Shown piece by piece: positions 5,584 through 8,444 of a stretch of DNA of 8,444 nt. The notes below the pieces were generated by a model. It was not told where the DNA came from. It saw only the letters and a program-made list of their open reading frames with translations, and made no database searches. A program made the position numbers and the translations under genes. The stretch lies in NCBI GenBank assembly GCA_015522385.1, contig WAMJ01000039.1:1-8444 (forward strand), written 5' to 3'. Source of the stretch: Candidatus Heimdallarchaeota archaeon (lineage in GTDB: Archaea > Asgardarchaeota > Heimdallarchaeia > Heimdallarchaeales > Kariarchaeaceae). How positions within the stretch are numbered: the first letter of the stretch is position 1; each line of letters starts with the position of its first letter.

Positions 5584-8444
5584 GTCCGTCTTTTCAAGAC
5601 AACAAGTGCCACAATCATCGGCAAAACTATCACCGGGAGGAATGAGACGTTGGTAGAGCCAGATCCCGAAGCCTCGGAGATTTCGACTCGTACAGAAGAA
5701 GAGAAAGAATTTCCTCCAAGATCCGTCACGGTAAACTTAAGCTTGTAACTCCCAGCACTGAGATCCTTAAGGTCGTATTCAAACGTACTGGAAGGCAGGG
5801 GATTGTTTTCAGAAGCGAGGAGAGTACCGTTGTCGTCCTTCAGGGTCAAGGATTCTGGGAACAACTCGGTGTACTTCCATGTTATTATGGTACTAACACC
5901 TTCCACAGTGCTCACAGGAGCAACACTTGTGATGATAGGTTTCGTGAGATCATCTACCTCCAGCCTACTGGTTATCATCGATTCTTGGTAGCTGCTATCA
6001 CTTGCAGACATGGTCAGGTCCAACTTATCGCCTATCTGAGTATTGTCGATCCTGTATACAAGTGTGACAGTCCGACCATCTGTTTCCGTAGAGATCAAAG
6101 TGATATCCGCGAATGGAGTAGCCTCGAGGGAGTAGGAGGAAAGGTCGAAGTCCCAGATAGAAACCTTGACCTCCGGTTCTCCATCTGTAAGGTCGTATTC
6201 GCTGTCGGGGAAGACGACATCCAGTACTGGAGAGGTCGTGTCTATAAAGCTCACAAATATAGTCTGGGTAATGTTCTTCCCCTTCGTATCAAATACCTGA
6301 GCTGTGACATTGTAAACAGGGAAGGATATTGACGGATCGGTGTCGAAGACAATGGGGAGAGATGAGCCATCCCATGAGCTGGTAGAGTCCAGAAGTGTAC
6401 CGTTAAGATATACTGCGTAACTGTCTGGGCTCAAGGCTCCAGCACCCCAGGTAAAGGAGACCGTGTCTGTACCTTCGAGAACCATATCCTGCTTCATCTC
6501 GAGATAAATTGAGTGGTTGAGGAAGATATCCCTCTCCAGAACAGTTGTGTACCCAACTGTGTCTATGACCTCCAATGCTATTGTGATATCACCGAAGGGA
6601 AGACCCTGCGTATCAAAGACAAACGAACCAGTGAGATTAGATGAGCTCATTGCTACTTTCCCATCAACGAGGAAGTTTACTGCATCTACACCGTAGTTAT
6701 CAGAGACCTCGTAGTCGATTATAATTGTCTCGTTGAAGACGACAGAGAGAAGATTGGTCGAATTGATCACAGGTGGTTGGGAATCCACATCAACCCACAC
6801 GGTCTGAGCTGCCAATGTTCCGCTGAGGTCATTGACCTCTGCGATGGTGAGATTGTAGTATCCATCACCAACACCGGTATCTACTACTGCTCCGGTCTGG
6901 TATTCACCAATGTAGGTTCCATTCATGTATAATCTACCATAGGATGTTGTACTGTCGAAGTCTAGAAGGATCTCGTCAGCTTTCAGGAAATCTCCGGTCG
7001 ATGGGCTGTTAATAGTCATACTGGGTGTGAAGTCGCTCTGGACTTCAACGGTGACATTCTTCAGTGCGGTACCACTGACAGTTTTGACCACGAGCACGAG
7101 GTCATCGTCGATTGTGAGATCCATGGTAAGAGACTCATCAGAGTTGGTTCCCACATTGGTCGAGCTCGCAAAGACCAGAGGATCACCGATCGTGGAAGGT
7201 GTGGACTTGAACACCACGAGATCAGCGTCAATTCCAGCCGGTACATCCATCGTGATGGTATAGCTTCTCCCGTTTCCCCCATGGAGTCTGAAGGCGTAAC
7301 TGCTTGGTACAAAGGGATCGTCTAAGTCAAGGGTTAGGTTGAATGGGCTGTTGATAGGTGCGTAGTTGTCGAAAAAGGAGACCGCGGCATAGGCATTGAC
7401 CATTCCCCAACCCTCATAGGAGTCCTTACCAGTTCTCTCGATGGTGGGGCTGGGATCTGCACCACCACTGAAGCTCTCACCACCTCCATTTCCGATGTTG
7501 GCAACCTCGAAACCAGTGCTTAGAATTGCGGTCTTGACCGTCCCTACTCCTGTTTGGTCAGGTGTCCATAGCCCTAATTGCTTCATCTTCTGCACGAGAA
7601 TAACTGCTAGACCAGAGATGTGGGGAGCAGACATGCTCGTCCCGAAATATCCAACGAGGTCATTGTCCTGTGCCTGCAGGTTTCGGTCGTTGGTGTCTGC
7701 TGCGTAGATCACACCATAGCCATCGGTGTACCCGGTCTGATCACCGAGAGAGCTGACGAGAGGAGAGCCACCCGGTGCAACTATGTCCGGCTTAATTGTC
7801 GGGTTGTCACTGCTACCTTTGGAGGAGTAATATGCAATCTCATTGAACTTGTTGACAGCGCCGACCGTGATTGCCAACTGCGCTGACCCAGGGGATCCCA
7901 CTCGTGCAGTGGTGGGGCCATCGTTACCCGCGGAAACCACTGGGACAATCCCTTGCTGAGCGAGGTTGTTTACAGCGTTATCAAGGGAAGCCACAATCTG
8001 GTCAGTCCCAAAGCTCATGTTGACCACTGTGATATTCAGTTCGTCCTTCTTGGTCAGAATCCAGTCGAATCCATCAAGGAAGGAATTCGTGTCTCCTGTA
8101 CCCTCGTCATCGAGGACCTTGACACCCACGATGTTAGCTTCAGGGGCGATGCCGTTGTACGGGCTGTAGTCATCAGTAGATGATGGGAGTCCCGAGTCGT
8201 TGGGTCCGTTGATCCACATGTCATAGTTGGCACCGGGAGTTCCTCCACCAACCCATACTAAGTACTTTCCAGATCCGAGAGTAACGGTGACCGAGTCCAA
8301 ACCACTTGTGTCGGTTGATTTAGAAGTGACCAAAGTACCTGGGTCTTGAATGGTAGTGATGTAGAATGTGACCTTGGTCTGAGAAGATACATCCTCTCCT
8401 TTTGCACCCCAGTCAACGCCAAGTTCGATACTAGTAGTTGAGGA
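5580..8444 (-). CDS. Surface subtilisin-like (S8) protease with Ig-like repeats, 5' end missing
   Basis: The frame stays open to the right window edge, showing the last 954 residues (numbered from the edge). The S8 core is clear: GIAPEA (98-103), VKVLD (108-112), VVNMSFG (140-146), SAGNDGP with the oxyanion Asn174, KPDIVAPG (218-225) and GTSMSAPH with catalytic Ser270. The catalytic Asp and His are not visible and must lie upstream. The 95 residues before GIAPEA, where the His block would normally be close, look like a beta-sandwich insert (LGSGKYLVWVGG, 56-67). After the core come a PPC-like beta domain (about 365-470) and roughly five Ig-like repeats (about 474-923), rich in Ser, Thr and Asp, with 13 N-glycosylation sequons. 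A C-terminal hydrophobic helix ending in KRRT suggests membrane anchoring. It probably cleaves or binds proteins at the cell surface; a signal peptide is expected upstream but unseen. Confidence 0.9.
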   Translation of the reverse strand, partial: SSTTSIELGVDWGAKGEDVSSQTKVTFYITTIQDPGTLVTSKSTDTSGLDSVTVTLGSGKYLVWVGGGTPGANYDMWINGPNDSGLPSSTDDYSPYNGIAPEANIVGVKVLDDEGTGDTNSFLDGFDWILTKKDELNITVVNMSFGTDQIVASLDNAVNNLAQQGIVPVVSAGNDGPTTARVGSPGSAQLAITVGAVNKFNEIAYYSSKGSSDNPTIKPDIVAPGGSPLVSSLGDQTGYTDGYGVIYAADTNDRNLQAQDNDLVGYFGTSMSAPHISGLAVILVQKMKQLGLWTPDQTGVGTVKTAILSTGFEVANIGNGGGESFSGGADPSPTIERTGKDSYEGWGMVNAYAAVSFFDNYAPINSPFNLTLDLDDPFVPSSYAFRLHGGNGRSYTITMDVPAGIDADLVVFKSTPSTIGDPLVFASSTNVGTNSDESLTMDLTIDDDLVLVVKTVSGTALKNVTVEVQSDFTPSMTINSPSTGDFLKADEILLDFDSTTSYGRLYMNGTYIGEYQTGAVVDTGVGDGYYNLTIAEVNDLSGTLAAQTVWVDVDSQPPVINSTNLLSVVFNETIIIDYEVSDNYGVDAVNFLVDGKVAMSSSNLTGSFVFDTQGLPFGDITIALEVIDTVGYTTVLERDIFLNHSIYLEMKQDMVLEGTDTVSFTWGAGALSPDSYAVYLNGTLLDSTSSWDGSSLPIVFDTDPSISFPVYNVTAQVFDTKGKNITQTIFVSFIDTTSPVLDVVFPDSEYDLTDGEPEVKVSIWDFDLSSYSLEATPFADITLISTETDGRTVTLVYRIDNTQIGDKLDLTMSASDSSYQESMITSRLEVDDLTKPIITSVAPVSTVEGVSTIITWKYTELFPESLTLKDDNGTLLASENNPLPSSTFEYDLKDLSAGSYKLKFTVTDLGGNSFSSSVRVEISEASGSGSTNVSFLPVIVLPMIVALVVLKRRT

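Noticed and set aside
7027..8251. Several plus- and minus-strand frames of 65-88 codons within the subtilase gene
   Set aside because: All lie across the conserved S8 core and its following beta domain; they are shadows of the long frame, with no independent support.
8331..8333. TTG at 8333 as the subtilase start
   Set aside because: The frame is open to the window edge and continues a domain-like sequence upstream; the protein lacks its catalytic Asp and His if started here.

Overview
This window looks like a moderate-GC archaeal chromosome segment. The best marker is tiaS, whose product modifies the anticodon of tRNA-Ile2 and which is an archaeal gene (bacteria use TilS for this job). TATA-like boxes placed for leaderless mRNAs, and a DUF4129 membrane-protein operon of the kind that travels with MoxR/DUF58 genes, agree with this. 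The mix of a eukaryote-like GT22 mannosyltransferase and a large Ser/Thr-rich surface subtilase would fit an Asgard lineage such as Thorarchaeia, but that is only a guess from gene style. No tRNA, rRNA, CRISPR array, insertion sequence or phage gene was seen. The coding density is very high.

Layout, left to right. (1) Positions 1-1427, minus strand: an operon whose first gene is a four-helix DUF4129 protein (1427-549). A 175-residue single-helix membrane protein of unknown function (549-22) follows, and then the first ten codons of a third gene (29 to beyond the window edge). Each downstream gene overlaps the previous stop codon and has a good Shine-Dalgarno sequence. (2) Positions 1428-1502: a divergent promoter region with a 12-bp perfect palindrome. 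(3) Positions 1503-2819, plus: tiaS. (4) Positions 2806-3753, minus: a FakA-like DAK2 protein that ends where the FakB-binding C-terminal domain would begin. It overlaps the end of tiaS by 14 bp. (5) Positions 3754-3810: a second short divergent promoter region with one shared AT tract. (6) Positions 3811-5583, plus: a GT22-family (PIG-B/ALG9/ALG12-like) membrane mannosyltransferase. (7) Positions 5580-8444, minus: the C-terminal 954 residues of a subtilisin-like surface protease with Ig-like repeats and a C-terminal membrane anchor. It overlaps the glycosyltransferase stop by 4 bp, and its N-terminus, with the catalytic Asp and His, lies beyond the window.

The genes do not form one pathway. 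Apart from the DUF4129 operon, every neighbouring pair is either divergent from a 57-75 bp promoter region or convergent with overlapping stops. There is one plausible functional link: a dolichol-type mannosyltransferase sits beside a protease carrying many N-glycosylation sequons. The items most worth following are the domain-boundary-truncated FakA homologue, the archaeal GT22 enzyme, the insertion inside the subtilase catalytic domain, and the small unknown membrane protein of the DUF4129 operon.
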